A stretch of DNA of 64,000 nt from an uncultured Fibrobacter sp. GTDB taxonomy: Bacteria; Fibrobacterota; Fibrobacteria; Fibrobacterales; Fibrobacteraceae. The notes beneath the pieces were generated by a model that worked only from the letters and a program-made list of their open reading frames with translations, was not told the origin of the DNA and searched no databases. The stretch lies in contig NZ_CAMZCS010000001.1 in assembly GCF_947305105.1 (NCBI RefSeq), forward strand, positions 124,001 through 188,000, read 5' to 3'. Positions 15,824-26,036 of the stretch are shown piece by piece. A program made the translations under genes and the position numbers. The first letter of the stretch is position 1. Each line of letters starts with the position of its first letter.

Positions 15824-18800
15824 ATGGTTGGGCAAAAATATAGACCAGCATTTTTTAGTAAGGCATTGTTCATTCTATTTGCCTTTTTTGCAGCAAATTT
15901 AGCCTTTGCTTCGGAAATTAGTCCGTTCTATTTCACTCGTGTCGATAGTTCTGATGATGCCAAGCAGGAAGCTGAGTGGCAGAGGCTTATCAAGTACAAG
16001 CTCTGGGGTACTGGCACTCAGACTACAATTGAGTTTAATACTCGTAATATAAGTGTTATTGAAGGAGTTGGGTTTTATAACCAGCACATATTTATAGATG
16101 ACTCTGTTGGCTATTCCGGTAGTGCGACGGGTAGCTTTACGATGAGAAACATAGGCCATTCTATTGGCGGTCCTCTTGCTTTTAAAGGTGCGTACTATGG
16201 TCATAATGGAGAAGACACTATTTTGTCAGGGCCTAGCCATTTTGGAGATGTGATACACCTGAGCACAAATGGTGCTAGTAAGGTGGTTTGGCGAGGAACT
16301 GTTTGTAGCGACAAAGGTCAAAATGGATATGAACTCACGGGTGATGCTTTTTCAAAAGGCCATGCGACCATAAATTGCGACAGTTCTAGGATTCCTGCAA
16401 TTGATGAAACTTTGGATGTTCCTAAAGTTGACTGGAACTATAATTTTGATAAGGTCATTGACGGTGATTGGGTCTTTGACAAGAATACAAATGTGGATAC
16501 AACGAGAAGGGTATCCATTATCGATATTCCGTCGGGTACGGGTGAGTTCTACGATATTCTTGTCACGCGCAATTTGGAAGTGCATGATGGTTGCGATACT
16601 CTTTATGTTAATAACCCGCACAATCGCTATGTCCGTATTTTTGTTAAGGGATCCATGACAGTTCAAGGGGGTAAGCATAATCTTGTTATCCTTGACAAGA
16701 ATGGGCCTGTCACTAATGCGAACTATGGCGGAAATCTCTTGATATACAGCCCGAACGATATTGATTTTCCTGCTTCAGAATGCATTTACCAGGGAACGTT
16801 TATTTCCGGTGGCACAATCCATTTTTGGCAACATTATAGGTTCGCCGGACAACTATTGGCGGGGAAAAGGGTTAGTATTGACGCAGACTTCATGGCTGGC
16901 GACTTCCGCTATGTGCCGTTCTATCCGTCTGTAATCGACATAGATGCCAGGGCCTACGAAGACAACGAGGTGCGTGGCGATACCGTCAAGCTGGTTCTCT
17001 CCAAGGATCCTCCGACCCGCGTCACGTTCAATTACTGCTTCTCCCTCAAGGATGCAAACTCCTGTGATGGTTATAAGGACGACGAGTTCTGCGAAGATGC
17101 CAATGTGAACGATGTGGAGACGACTTCTTTTGCTAGCCTCCCGCTTTGCGGAAGGGATACGGCCTATGGCGAATTCGAGAAGGGCTCGAGGACAATGAAG
17201 AATCCCATCATTTTCCATGCCAAGGACGACCCGTACGAGGAAGATAATGAACGCGTTATCGTAAAAGTCTTTAATTTGACGGCTGCCATTACCCCGAACG
17301 GGGACCGCAATCCCGATGCTAGCTATTCGATGAAGTTCATCATCGTGGATAACGACAAGAAGCCGGTTTCCATGGATACGACGGTATCCTCCAAGGTGAA
17401 TGAGGTTTTGACGATTACCAGTTTCCCTGCATTTGGTCCTGATAGTGTTACTCCGATGAAGACTTATAACGTTGTCATCAAGAGCATCCCTTCTGTCGGG
17501 ACTTTGACGTATAATGGAACGGCCGTGGCTGTGGGCGATGTCATCAAGGCAACTCCGGGTACCTCTGACCCGGCTATTGGCCAGATTACCGGGCTCACGT
17601 TCACTCCGGTCAAGGATGCCTACGGTACGCCGTATGCGACGATTGAATTTGATTTGTGCAAGGTGGACGCTCCGAATATCTGCGACAAGGGCAAGAAAAT
17701 GTTCATCAATGTCGTGAACGTGGAGTTTACCATCAGGGAAAATGCTCCGATTGATACTCTTGTCGGGATGTTGGACGACATAAGAATCTCGGGCCCATTG
17801 ACCTGTACGATCATTTCTGGTGATGCCGGGACAACGTTTAAGTTTGATTCGACCTCCCTCATTTTGAATTCTGCGCTTGATTACGAGACCAAGCCGTCTT
17901 ATGGATTCTTTGCGAAGTGTTCCAACGGAACGGAGTATGACTCGACGGTCATCTCGGTTATCGTTGTTGACGAAAACGAGGCCCCGGAAGTCCGCGATAC
18001 GATTTTCCATGTCCTAGAAAACCAGCCGATTGGCACTGTCGTCGACACGTTGCCCGTGTTGGACGAAGACCGGAACCTGGATTTCCTCCATAACACGCTC
18101 AAGATTATTGCCGGTGATTCGGACAAGTACGCTATTGGCGACAGTACCGGAGTCATCACGACCAAAGTCGTGTTGGATTACGAAGCCGACAAGTTCGATA
18201 CATTGTTTGTGCAGGTCAAGGATTCTGACGGCAATGTGGATACCGCAAGGGTCATCATCGTTGTTGACAACGAAGTGGAAACGTCCACGATTGTCATTAC
18301 GAAGGCCGAAACTCAGGACACGACCTGGGAGTTCCCGAAGGATACCCTTTATATCAACAGGACCGAGATTAACCTCTCTTGGACTGCCGACGGTATCCCG
18401 CAACCGGACACGCTCGTGACCGATTTGCACGAAGGTTTCAATACGGTGACGCTTACGTATTACGACAAGACGAAGGACCATGGGACTGTTGCAACCATCG
18501 TCATCTTTGTCTGCACGCGTACACCGGAAGTGAAGGTTGCCGTGGATGTCAAACCGCCCGTGGCGGACAACATCTACACGATTGTGGAACAGGTCCCTGC
18601 TTCGGATACCTCTTATTATGTGAACAAGACTGAAAACGTCATTCTAGTTGAGGTCCGGGAACCCATTCTCGATGCGACTTACACGGATTCTACGTGCAAT
18701 TATTCCGAACAGAAAATGTCCATTACAGCCAAGTTGGACACTCTCGCTATTGGTGCAGACGTCTACAAGAAGATGAACGAAATTGCTAAAGCGAATATCC

Positions 18801-20266
18801 TGTTGGATATTACTCCTTCGGAACCGGCGACGAAGTCGAACGCCAACGATAGCCTTATCCTTGTGGAATATTTCACAAAGGCTGGAGGCGAAAAGGTGAA
18901 GGTCTCGTATTATACGGATTCTAAGGGAGATGTAATCAAGAATGCGGCCGGCATCGAGGTGATGACTGTTTCTTACGAGACGAAGGATAGCAAGGGCAAC
19001 AAGATTACGGTGTCTTACCAGGCTGATGCAATAACGGGTAAGTTGATTGAACAGTGGAATGGTGGCACCTATATTGTCACGTACCCCTATACGGATAAGG
19101 CCGGGAGAACGATTGACATCTCCTATTTTGTGAGCTCCAAGGGCAAGGTGATGAAGAATGAAGAAGGCAACCCCGGCTTCGAGGTCGCTTATGAATATAC
19201 CAACAAGCTGTTCGGCAATACGAGCCGTCGGTCGGTGTTTGTCGTTCTTGATACCATTAAGCCTGTTGTTAATATTGAAAGCCCTGCAGATGGCTCCAAG
19301 GTCCACACGAACTTCGTAAATGTCATTTGGACTGTGAACGACGTGAAGCAAGATACGTTGAACATGCAAGGCTTGGTTAAGGGTACGAACCCCATTATCC
19401 GTTACTATCGGGACAAGGCCGGAAATACGGATTCTGCGCTCGTCTTTGTGGTCTTGAAGAATCCGAAGGATTTGGATATCCATGTTGAAAAGCCGGTAAC
19501 GGTGGTGACTTCGGATAGAGTGGAAGAATATTATGCGGAAGCTGGGGCTCCGAAGAAAAACCAGACATTTGCCGTAAGCGTGTACAATAATTCAAAGGCG
19601 GCTGAAGAGGAAATCTTAATTGGCGGGAAAATGAAGACGACCAAAGGTTCCGGCGACGAACCTTATCCTGGCAAGGAAGATCACTTGGGCCCGACAGTAA
19701 CTATCGATGTGAAAATGCCTGTGGCTAGTTCCGTTGGCGGCCTCGCGACCTTTGACGACATTGTCTCGTCGGATGGACTGGTGTCTGTAGATGGCGTGGA
19801 TGCTCAGGGGGGCAAGAAAATGGCTCCGTCTCAGTATGTCGCCGAGTATTGTACAGAGGAATTCCAGGAATCCTTCAGTGGGGACTTGAGCCGGCTGAAT
19901 CTTTACAACACAAAACTGTCTGTGCATATTTGGGTTTATACAAATTTGGGCAATTTTGTTGATGACTACTCCTTTGATGTGGACTTGAACGATCCGGATT
20001 ACGTCAACAAAGGTGGCATGCTTTCTATGGCCTTTGAATTGAAACCGGACCTTGGGGGCTATGTCCATACGAAGAGCGGCAAGTTAATGGGTACAGGGGC
20101 ATACTTGTACAAGACCGAAGTGACTATGCGTACCACACTCCGCTGTACCTTGCCCCCGATTGCAGAAGGCATGCCGGCTGCAAACTTGAAGGGTGCAAAG
20201 CGTAAGGTGAGCGAGGACATGCTGCGTCCGTTCGGCTACAAGCGCCCGCCGATGAAGAAAAAGTGA
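15824..20266 (+). CDS. Giant secreted Calx-beta/cadherin-like surface protein, paralog 1
   Basis: The 1480-residue protein has a signal peptide (about 1-29, ending AFAS). An N-terminal domain of about 350 residues contains a QGTFISGGTIHFWQHYRFAGQLLAG stretch also found in the paralog. A Calx-beta-like segment (about 375-515) and two cadherin-like repeats (about 635-820, with the calcium motif DENEAP) follow. Next come an Ig-like part, a tandem VSY repeat region (about 1010-1130), another Ig-like domain (IESPADGSKVHTNFVNV) and a conserved C-terminal domain ending in FGYKRPPMKKK. It probably acts at the cell surface in adhesion. The ATG at 15824 has GGAG at good spacing; an earlier in-frame TTG at 15743 would spoil the signal peptide. 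Confidence 0.85.
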   Translation: MVGQKYRPAFFSKALFILFAFFAANLAFASEISPFYFTRVDSSDDAKQEAEWQRLIKYKLWGTGTQTTIEFNTRNISVIEGVGFYNQHIFIDDSVGYSGSATGSFTMRNIGHSIGGPLAFKGAYYGHNGEDTILSGPSHFGDVIHLSTNGASKVVWRGTVCSDKGQNGYELTGDAFSKGHATINCDSSRIPAIDETLDVPKVDWNYNFDKVIDGDWVFDKNTNVDTTRRVSIIDIPSGTGEFYDILVTRNLEVHDGCDTLYVNNPHNRYVRIFVKGSMTVQGGKHNLVILDKNGPVTNANYGGNLLIYSPNDIDFPASECIYQGTFISGGTIHFWQHYRFAGQLLAGKRVSIDADFMAGDFRYVPFYPSVIDIDARAYEDNEVRGDTVKLVLSKDPPTRVTFNYCFSLKDANSCDGYKDDEFCEDANVNDVETTSFASLPLCGRDTAYGEFEKGSRTMKNPIIFHAKDDPYEEDNERVIVKVFNLTAAITPNGDRNPDASYSMKFIIVDNDKKPVSMDTTVSSKVNEVLTITSFPAFGPDSVTPMKTYNVVIKSIPSVGTLTYNGTAVAVGDVIKATPGTSDPAIGQITGLTFTPVKDAYGTPYATIEFDLCKVDAPNICDKGKKMFINVVNVEFTIRENAPIDTLVGMLDDIRISGPLTCTIISGDAGTTFKFDSTSLILNSALDYETKPSYGFFAKCSNGTEYDSTVISVIVVDENEAPEVRDTIFHVLENQPIGTVVDTLPVLDEDRNLDFLHNTLKIIAGDSDKYAIGDSTGVITTKVVLDYEADKFDTLFVQVKDSDGNVDTARVIIVVDNEVETSTIVITKAETQDTTWEFPKDTLYINRTEINLSWTADGIPQPDTLVTDLHEGFNTVTLTYYDKTKDHGTVATIVIFVCTRTPEVKVAVDVKPPVADNIYTIVEQVPASDTSYYVNKTENVILVEVREPILDATYTDSTCNYSEQKMSITAKLDTLAIGADVYKKMNEIAKANILLDITPSEPATKSNANDSLILVEYFTKAGGEKVKVSYYTDSKGDVIKNAAGIEVMTVSYETKDSKGNKITVSYQADAITGKLIEQWNGGTYIVTYPYTDKAGRTIDISYFVSSKGKVMKNEEGNPGFEVAYEYTNKLFGNTSRRSVFVVLDTIKPVVNIESPADGSKVHTNFVNVIWTVNDVKQDTLNMQGLVKGTNPIIRYYRDKAGNTDSALVFVVLKNPKDLDIHVEKPVTVVTSDRVEEYYAEAGAPKKNQTFAVSVYNNSKAAEEEILIGGKMKTTKGSGDEPYPGKEDHLGPTVTIDVKMPVASSVGGLATFDDIVSSDGLVSVDGVDAQGGKKMAPSQYVAEYCTEEFQESFSGDLSRLNLYNTKLSVHIWVYTNLGNFVDDYSFDVDLNDPDYVNKGGMLSMAFELKPDLGGYVHTKSGKLMGTGAYLYKTEVTMRTTLRCTLPPIAEGMPAANLKGAKRKVSEDMLRPFGYKRPPMKKK

Positions 20267-20293
20267 TTCTGAACTGATTTTTGCTCCAAAATA

Positions 20294-20330
20294 GAACAGG
20301 ACCCATTTTCTGGGTCCTGTTCATTTTTGT
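20294..20330 (+). terminator. Strong terminator between the two paralogs
   Basis: GAACAGGACCCA and TGGGTCCTGTTC form a 12-bp perfect stem, followed by ATTTTTGTT. The two giant genes are therefore probably separate transcripts. Confidence 0.92.
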
Positions 20331-20476
20331 TGCATATAGCCCTTTTTATGAATGAAATGATGAAAATTTTTTTTAACTATCGAGATTGTAAAAAAAATTA
20401 GGCCGGAAAATCGTGATTTTTGTTTATAAAATTAAACGAAATGTAGATTTTTGTTCCGTTTAAGGGAAAAATTTTT

Positions 20477-20484
20477 TATTTTTG
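20477..20484 (+). promoter_or_regulatory. TAnnTTTG element upstream of paralog 2
   Basis: TATTTTTG is an exact TAnnTTTG. A TTTG lies 23 bases upstream (20450-20453), slightly wide of 19-21. The leader would be about 80 bases and contains the palindrome at 20516-20534. The rest of the 305-base gap is AT-rich with no gene. Confidence 0.45.
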
Positions 20485-20515
20485 CTATGGGACGTCTGGA
20501 AAATGTAAATTTTAT

Positions 20516-20534
20516 GTATTCCAATTTGGAATAC
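20516..20534. promoter_or_regulatory. Perfect palindrome in the leader of paralog 2
   Basis: GTATTCCA-ATT-TGGAATAC is a perfect 8-bp inverted repeat 38-56 bases before the ATG. It could be an operator or an mRNA hairpin. It is not followed by a T-run, so it is not a terminator. Confidence 0.5.
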
Positions 20535-20571
20535 GGAGTTAACCGAAACACAAATCCCTTAGAAGGTTATT

Positions 20572-23500
20572 ATGGGTAAGTGGAACAAAAAGATAGCGCT
20601 TGTTTTCGGCATCGTGATGTCGTGCTTGTTGGGCGAAGCCTTCGCTGTTTCTCCGGCGTATAATTTCTATCCCTTCTATTTTGTTAAGCAAGGTCTCGCT
20701 CAGGATGACTCCGCTAATCAGAAAATTGAGTGGGATTACTTGATGAAGTACAAGATTTTCGGCCAGACTGGAATTGACTTTATTGGGTCGAACATCAATA
20801 TCCCCGACAAGACTGGATGGTTCGGTACCGCGAACGGCGCTTGGACGATGAAGAATGATGGTCATCGCGTGGGTGGCCCTATTCTGATTGGAGGACGAAT
20901 TTATTTTGATACAGGTTCCGATACCTTGATTACGGGGCCGACTCGCGTTGTTGGCAATGTGGAGGGGAGCCAAAACTTCAAAGCCAATGGTGGAAAAAAC
21001 GTAATTAATGGGCATGTTTGCGTATCCGGTTCTGTTGTAGGGGCGCTTGACACTTTAGTTGATAGCACTCATGCCCATTTTGGCGGCAAATATGGTACAT
21101 GCCCCGGAGGAGATACCGTTCCCGCTGTAAAGACGGACCTTACTATCCCCGTGGTTATTGATAGCCTTTTACCTGCTGCTGGCTCGAACTTTCTCTATAC
21201 GCGAAAGAATAATACTGCTCGTCATATGAGTGACGTTAGCTTGGATAATGACTTTCTGTATATCGATGTTCCTCCAAGTTCTAAAGCTACCGAGGATGAA
21301 CGCGATGGCGATGTGTTCGATGTCCACTTGTCGTCGATTTCCTTTACGAATGATTGCGGAATAATTGTCCGTATGCCCTCTGGCGGCCGTCTTACGCGCA
21401 TTTTTGTTGATGGCTCAGTGAATTTCGGACCGCATCCGCGTATTCGTGTTATGTATATGGATGATACCGCGAAGTATGTTGATTCAACTCATCATTGGGT
21501 TGGTGCGTATAGGGGTATCCAGAATGACAAATATACGGGAAACCTTCTTATTTACATGAAACAAAGCCTCACCTGGGCTGCTATTAGTCAAACGGATTCT
21601 CTCCAAGGAACATTTATCTCTCAGGGAACAATTCATGTGCAGCAGCAGATGACCCTTGCCGGTCAGTTGATTGCGAATAAAATCATAATTGATGCAAACT
21701 TTGATGGTTCCGGCTTTATCTTCGTGCCGTTCAATCCACCAAAGATAGACCCGGGAGCGCTTGCCAGTGGAAAGTACGTGGAAAACGATAAATTAGTACC
21801 CATCGATGTCAAGCTGGACAAGATTCCGACAACGGATGTACGCTTCAATTATTGCTTCAAGACTCCTGGTGATTCGGCTGGGTACAATTTTGCAGAACCC
21901 GAAGACATCAAGGATGGTGTCCCCTCTGATATGCCGCGTTGTGGTGCATCGACTGGTTCGAAAACGGACAGTGTGTTAATCCATGCGGGTTCTGTTTCTC
22001 CGACGGACAGTATCTACAAGGCTTGGTTACGAGTTGCCAAGGATAGTACTGTCGAGGGAGATGAGTGGTTCTACATTTGTATTTCGAATTTGAGTGGTGC
22101 CATAATCAAGGGCAATTACCCGACAGATAGTGCTTTCGGCGCGTGTTTGCCGTTGTTGATTCAAGATGCCGACAACCATTCTCCAGTCTTGGTAGATAAC
22201 AATAATCTGATTGTTACCGAAAATGTGCTCGGTGATACTGCCGGGCAGATTTCTGCCTTGGACGAAGATGGAGATCCTCTTACGCTGCGAGTTGTTGGCG
22301 GTACAGGCAAGAATATTTTTGAAATTGATGGTGATGGCAACCTTTATCTCAAACCGGATACATCTGTTGACTACGAAACGAATACTTCCTTTACGGTGCA
22401 GATTTCTGTCACGGATGGTAAGATTCCTACACCGGTGAAAAAGACGTACACGGTTAATGTCGCTGATGTGAACGAAGCGCCCGATGCCAAGGATGGAGTG
22501 ATTTCTGTGAAGGAAAATACTCCGGGAGGTACGTGGATTGGCGATGTCGTCTGGGATGATCCGGACAAGGATTCTGAATACCGTAAGTACGACATGGCCG
22601 AAGCTGTGGAAGAAACAGGATCTGCAACAGACCTTTTTGAGGTGGATTCCGCCGGCTCCATTTATGTCAAGAGCGGTGCAATCCTTGACTACGAAGTCGA
22701 GAAAAAGCACACTCTCAAGGTGAAGGTCTATGATTCAAAGCAGCCTGAACTCTTTGATTATGCGACGATTACAATTAATGTTACCGACGAAGACGATGGC
22801 CCCAAGATTGTCATTCCGCCTGACCCGGGTAACGACACGACAAAGCATATCCTTGTGCTCCATAACGGCAATCAACCGGGCGTTAAAGAGAATAACGCTA
22901 AGGACGAACTGGCAGGGAAGGTCACCGCGACCTGCAGTGCAATTGATTGCATGAAGCATCTGACGTTCTCGATGCCCGAGGACACGAGCGGACTGTTCTC
23001 TATTTCGGCGACTACTGGCGAAATTACCGTGAATGACTCCATGGTCCTCGATTATGAGAAAGTGAACGTGTACGCAGTCAAGGTCGTGGTTTGCGATAAC
23101 AACCCCGCCGGTACTCAATATTACCAGTACGATACGGCTACGGTGATTATCAATGTCATTGACGTGGACGAAATGCCCTCGATTGTGCCGGGCACATTCT
23201 ATGTCGACGAGAACCTCCCGACGAATTCCTCGTTTGGCAAACTAGATTCGCTCACGAGCGACCTCGATACGGCCGCCCGGTTTATCCAACATAAGTTTGT
23301 CGCCATCGCGGGGGATACGGCCGAGTTCATTGTCAAGGAAGACGGAACTATCCAGACTCGCGTTGTCCTCAAGTACAATCAGGATTCCCTCTATTCCATC
23401 ACCGTGATGGTTATCGATAAGGCCGATACCTCGCTCAAGGACACGGCGACGATGGCTATCCATGTGAACGACGTAAACGACAATCCGTACTTCACTTCGG

Positions 23501-26001
23501 ATACTTTATACGAGTTCCCGGAAAACCCGAACAATGGCTATGTCATTGGGCAGTTGACCGCTACGGACGAAGACAAGAACGATTCTGTGTTCACCTTCAA
23601 GTTGAAATCTAAAGTGGATTATGTCACCGTTTCCGAAGATGGCGTGATGAAGGTGAAAGACAGCACTGCGTTTGATTACGAAAAGGCTCATACACTCTCG
23701 TTTGAAGTAACCGTGTTCGATGAACATGGCGGTTCGAGCGATACGCTGATAACGGTGAGAATTACCGATGTGAATGAACCTGTGACGCTCCCGCCGCAGA
23801 CGTTCACGGTCTCGGAAGATGAAAAGATTGGTACAACTATCGGTACCATCATTGCCAACGACCTGGATACGGCAAAGGCGTTTACCAAGCATACGTTCAA
23901 GCTGATTAGCAAGAGTGTCGGGTTCGAGGTGCTGACGGATGGAACGATCAAGCTCATTGATTCGCTGGATTATGAACTGGATTCCATCTATGTTCTCAAA
24001 GTCTCGGTGACCGATGGCGAATTTAGCGATACGAACGACATCACGATTAAGGTGAAGGATGTCGAGGAATGGTCGAAGGTTGTCATCACTCGTGGCGAAA
24101 CGCCTGATTCTGTGTGGCTGATGCCGGACACCATCTATACGAACCGTTACTCCATTGATCTTGAATGGACCGAAGACGGCACTCTTCGCTATGGTACTGA
24201 AGAACTGAAAGATGGCAAGAACATCATCATCAAGACGTTCAAGGACCCGAAGAAGAATCATAGCGGTGCCGATACGGTCATCGTTTACGTAAGTTCCGCT
24301 TCGCCGATAGTGTCTGTGTCGACAAAGGACAAAGACGTCAAGGCTTCCAACATATTCACGGTTGTCGAGGAAAAGGATGAAGGCGATACAGCCTACTACG
24401 TGAACGAGAAAAAGAACAAGGTGTTCGTTTCTGTCAAGGATCCGGGCTCGTCTAAACTGGATACCTTTACAGTGAACCTGGAACTGGATTCCTTGTACAT
24501 ATCTTCGGCCACGTTTACAAAGACGATGAACAAGATTGTCGATGCCGGGCTTACCTTGGACCGCAATGCCACCGAAGACAAGAAGGTGCTCCAGTTGAAT
24601 GGCGAGGTCTTGGAGGTGTCTTACACGGAACTCGTGAACGGTAACAAGGTCACGGTCACGTACCATACGAACTTCAAGGGTGAACTGGTCAAGGGCGAAA
24701 GCGGCAAGAAAGAAATTACCGTTTCTTATAAGATGAGCGTCGACGGAAAGGATGTGCTGATCTCTTACAAGGCGGACGCATCGACGGGTAAGCTGATCGA
24801 GGGTCGCGATGGGGCGACATATACGGTTTCGTACGATTACGTGGACTCCAACGACAATTCCATCAATGTGTCGTATGGTGTTGATTCGAAGGGTAAGTTT
24901 GCTAGGGACGATGAAGGTAATGCCGGATTCGACATTAGCTACACCTATACGAACAAGTACGGAAATACTTCGACCAAGTCTCTGTACATGGTGCTTGACA
25001 AGACACGCCCGAAGGTTGAGATTCTTTCTCCCGCCGATGGAACGGTACTCCGCTCCAACTTTGTCGACGTGAAGTGGACTGTAGATGGAGTTGTTCAGGA
25101 TACTCTTGTAACCCAGGGCCTCCAGAAGGGGACAAACCCCATCATCCGTTATTATCGCGACAAGGCGGGCAATACGGACTCTGCGGTCATCTTTGTGGTG
25201 GTCAAGGGTATCAAGGATGTGGAAATCTCTATTGAAAAGCCTGTAACCGTCATTGACGACGAAAAGGTTGCCAAGTACTACGGTTCAAAGGCTCCGAAGA
25301 ACGGCGAGACCTTTGCTGTGAGCCTCTACAATGTTCGTGAGGGAACCGAAAAGGTGATGCTTTCTGGCGGAAAGAATACCAAGCAGGTTTCCGGTGAAGA
25401 ACCTTATCCGGGACTCAAGGGACATCTTGGCCCGACAATTGCAATTGATGCCAAGCTCCCTGTAGTGAATGCGGTCCACGGCCTCGCAACACTGGACGAC
25501 CTGGTCAATGATGGTGTTGTTGCCTTGGATGGCGTTGATGCCAAGGACAGTAAGAAGATGTCGGTACAGGAATACGCCGAGAAGTATTGTACGGCGGAGT
25601 TCGTTCGCTCGCTTCCCAGTGATATCAGCAAGGCCAGTCTCTACCTGACGACGATGGTTGTCGATGTCTGGATTTACACGAACCTGGGCCAGTTTGTTGA
25701 CAAGTACACGTTCTCGCTGGAACTGGACGACCCGGACTATGTGGACGATGCCGGCATGCTCTCTATGTTCATGGAACTTAAGCCCGATGTGAATGGTGAC
25801 TTGAGGTCTACGAATGGTAAGCTTCTCGCTACAGGGGCTTACGTGTACAAGACGGATGTTACCATGCACAGCACGCTTCGTTGCTCGCTGCCTCCGATCG
25901 ATGGGGACGACAAGGCTGGCAAGATGGGTGCCAAGCGCCGTGTGACCGAAGAAATGCTGAAGCCGTTCGGTTACAAGCGCCCGATTACGAAAAAGAAATA
26001 G
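20572..26001 (+). CDS. Giant secreted Calx-beta/cadherin-like surface protein, paralog 2
   Basis: The 1809-residue protein shares architecture with the preceding gene: signal peptide (about 1-25), N-terminal domain with QGTFISQGTIHVQQQMTLAGQLIA, Calx-beta-like segment, VSY repeats (about 1346-1466), Ig-like part (ILSPADGTVLRSNFVDV) and C-terminal domain ending FGYKRPITKKK. Between about residues 530 and 1165 it has six cadherin-like repeats of about 105 residues, against two in paralog 1, with DEDGDP, DVNEAP, DVNDNP and DVNEP calcium-binding loops. Such proteins are usually extracellular, calcium-stiffened adhesins. AGAAGG precedes the ATG. Repeat expansion after gene duplication is the simplest history. 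Confidence 0.87.
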   Translation: MGKWNKKIALVFGIVMSCLLGEAFAVSPAYNFYPFYFVKQGLAQDDSANQKIEWDYLMKYKIFGQTGIDFIGSNINIPDKTGWFGTANGAWTMKNDGHRVGGPILIGGRIYFDTGSDTLITGPTRVVGNVEGSQNFKANGGKNVINGHVCVSGSVVGALDTLVDSTHAHFGGKYGTCPGGDTVPAVKTDLTIPVVIDSLLPAAGSNFLYTRKNNTARHMSDVSLDNDFLYIDVPPSSKATEDERDGDVFDVHLSSISFTNDCGIIVRMPSGGRLTRIFVDGSVNFGPHPRIRVMYMDDTAKYVDSTHHWVGAYRGIQNDKYTGNLLIYMKQSLTWAAISQTDSLQGTFISQGTIHVQQQMTLAGQLIANKIIIDANFDGSGFIFVPFNPPKIDPGALASGKYVENDKLVPIDVKLDKIPTTDVRFNYCFKTPGDSAGYNFAEPEDIKDGVPSDMPRCGASTGSKTDSVLIHAGSVSPTDSIYKAWLRVAKDSTVEGDEWFYICISNLSGAIIKGNYPTDSAFGACLPLLIQDADNHSPVLVDNNNLIVTENVLGDTAGQISALDEDGDPLTLRVVGGTGKNIFEIDGDGNLYLKPDTSVDYETNTSFTVQISVTDGKIPTPVKKTYTVNVADVNEAPDAKDGVISVKENTPGGTWIGDVVWDDPDKDSEYRKYDMAEAVEETGSATDLFEVDSAGSIYVKSGAILDYEVEKKHTLKVKVYDSKQPELFDYATITINVTDEDDGPKIVIPPDPGNDTTKHILVLHNGNQPGVKENNAKDELAGKVTATCSAIDCMKHLTFSMPEDTSGLFSISATTGEITVNDSMVLDYEKVNVYAVKVVVCDNNPAGTQYYQYDTATVIINVIDVDEMPSIVPGTFYVDENLPTNSSFGKLDSLTSDLDTAARFIQHKFVAIAGDTAEFIVKEDGTIQTRVVLKYNQDSLYSITVMVIDKADTSLKDTATMAIHVNDVNDNPYFTSDTLYEFPENPNNGYVIGQLTATDEDKNDSVFTFKLKSKVDYVTVSEDGVMKVKDSTAFDYEKAHTLSFEVTVFDEHGGSSDTLITVRITDVNEPVTLPPQTFTVSEDEKIGTTIGTIIANDLDTAKAFTKHTFKLISKSVGFEVLTDGTIKLIDSLDYELDSIYVLKVSVTDGEFSDTNDITIKVKDVEEWSKVVITRGETPDSVWLMPDTIYTNRYSIDLEWTEDGTLRYGTEELKDGKNIIIKTFKDPKKNHSGADTVIVYVSSASPIVSVSTKDKDVKASNIFTVVEEKDEGDTAYYVNEKKNKVFVSVKDPGSSKLDTFTVNLELDSLYISSATFTKTMNKIVDAGLTLDRNATEDKKVLQLNGEVLEVSYTELVNGNKVTVTYHTNFKGELVKGESGKKEITVSYKMSVDGKDVLISYKADASTGKLIEGRDGATYTVSYDYVDSNDNSINVSYGVDSKGKFARDDEGNAGFDISYTYTNKYGNTSTKSLYMVLDKTRPKVEILSPADGTVLRSNFVDVKWTVDGVVQDTLVTQGLQKGTNPIIRYYRDKAGNTDSAVIFVVVKGIKDVEISIEKPVTVIDDEKVAKYYGSKAPKNGETFAVSLYNVREGTEKVMLSGGKNTKQVSGEEPYPGLKGHLGPTIAIDAKLPVVNAVHGLATLDDLVNDGVVALDGVDAKDSKKMSVQEYAEKYCTAEFVRSLPSDISKASLYLTTMVVDVWIYTNLGQFVDKYTFSLELDDPDYVDDAGMLSMFMELKPDVNGDLRSTNGKLLATGAYVYKTDVTMHSTLRCSLPPIDGDDKAGKMGAKRRVTEEMLKPFGYKRPITKKK

Positions 26002-26014
26002 GATTCGGGATAGT

Positions 26015-26036
26015 CCCGATAGAATCGGGTTTTAAT
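26015..26036 (+). terminator. Terminator of paralog 2
   Basis: CCCGAT-AGA-ATCGGG followed by TTTTAATTT, 13 bases after the stop. It sits between two convergent genes whose stops are 30 bases apart. Confidence 0.7.
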
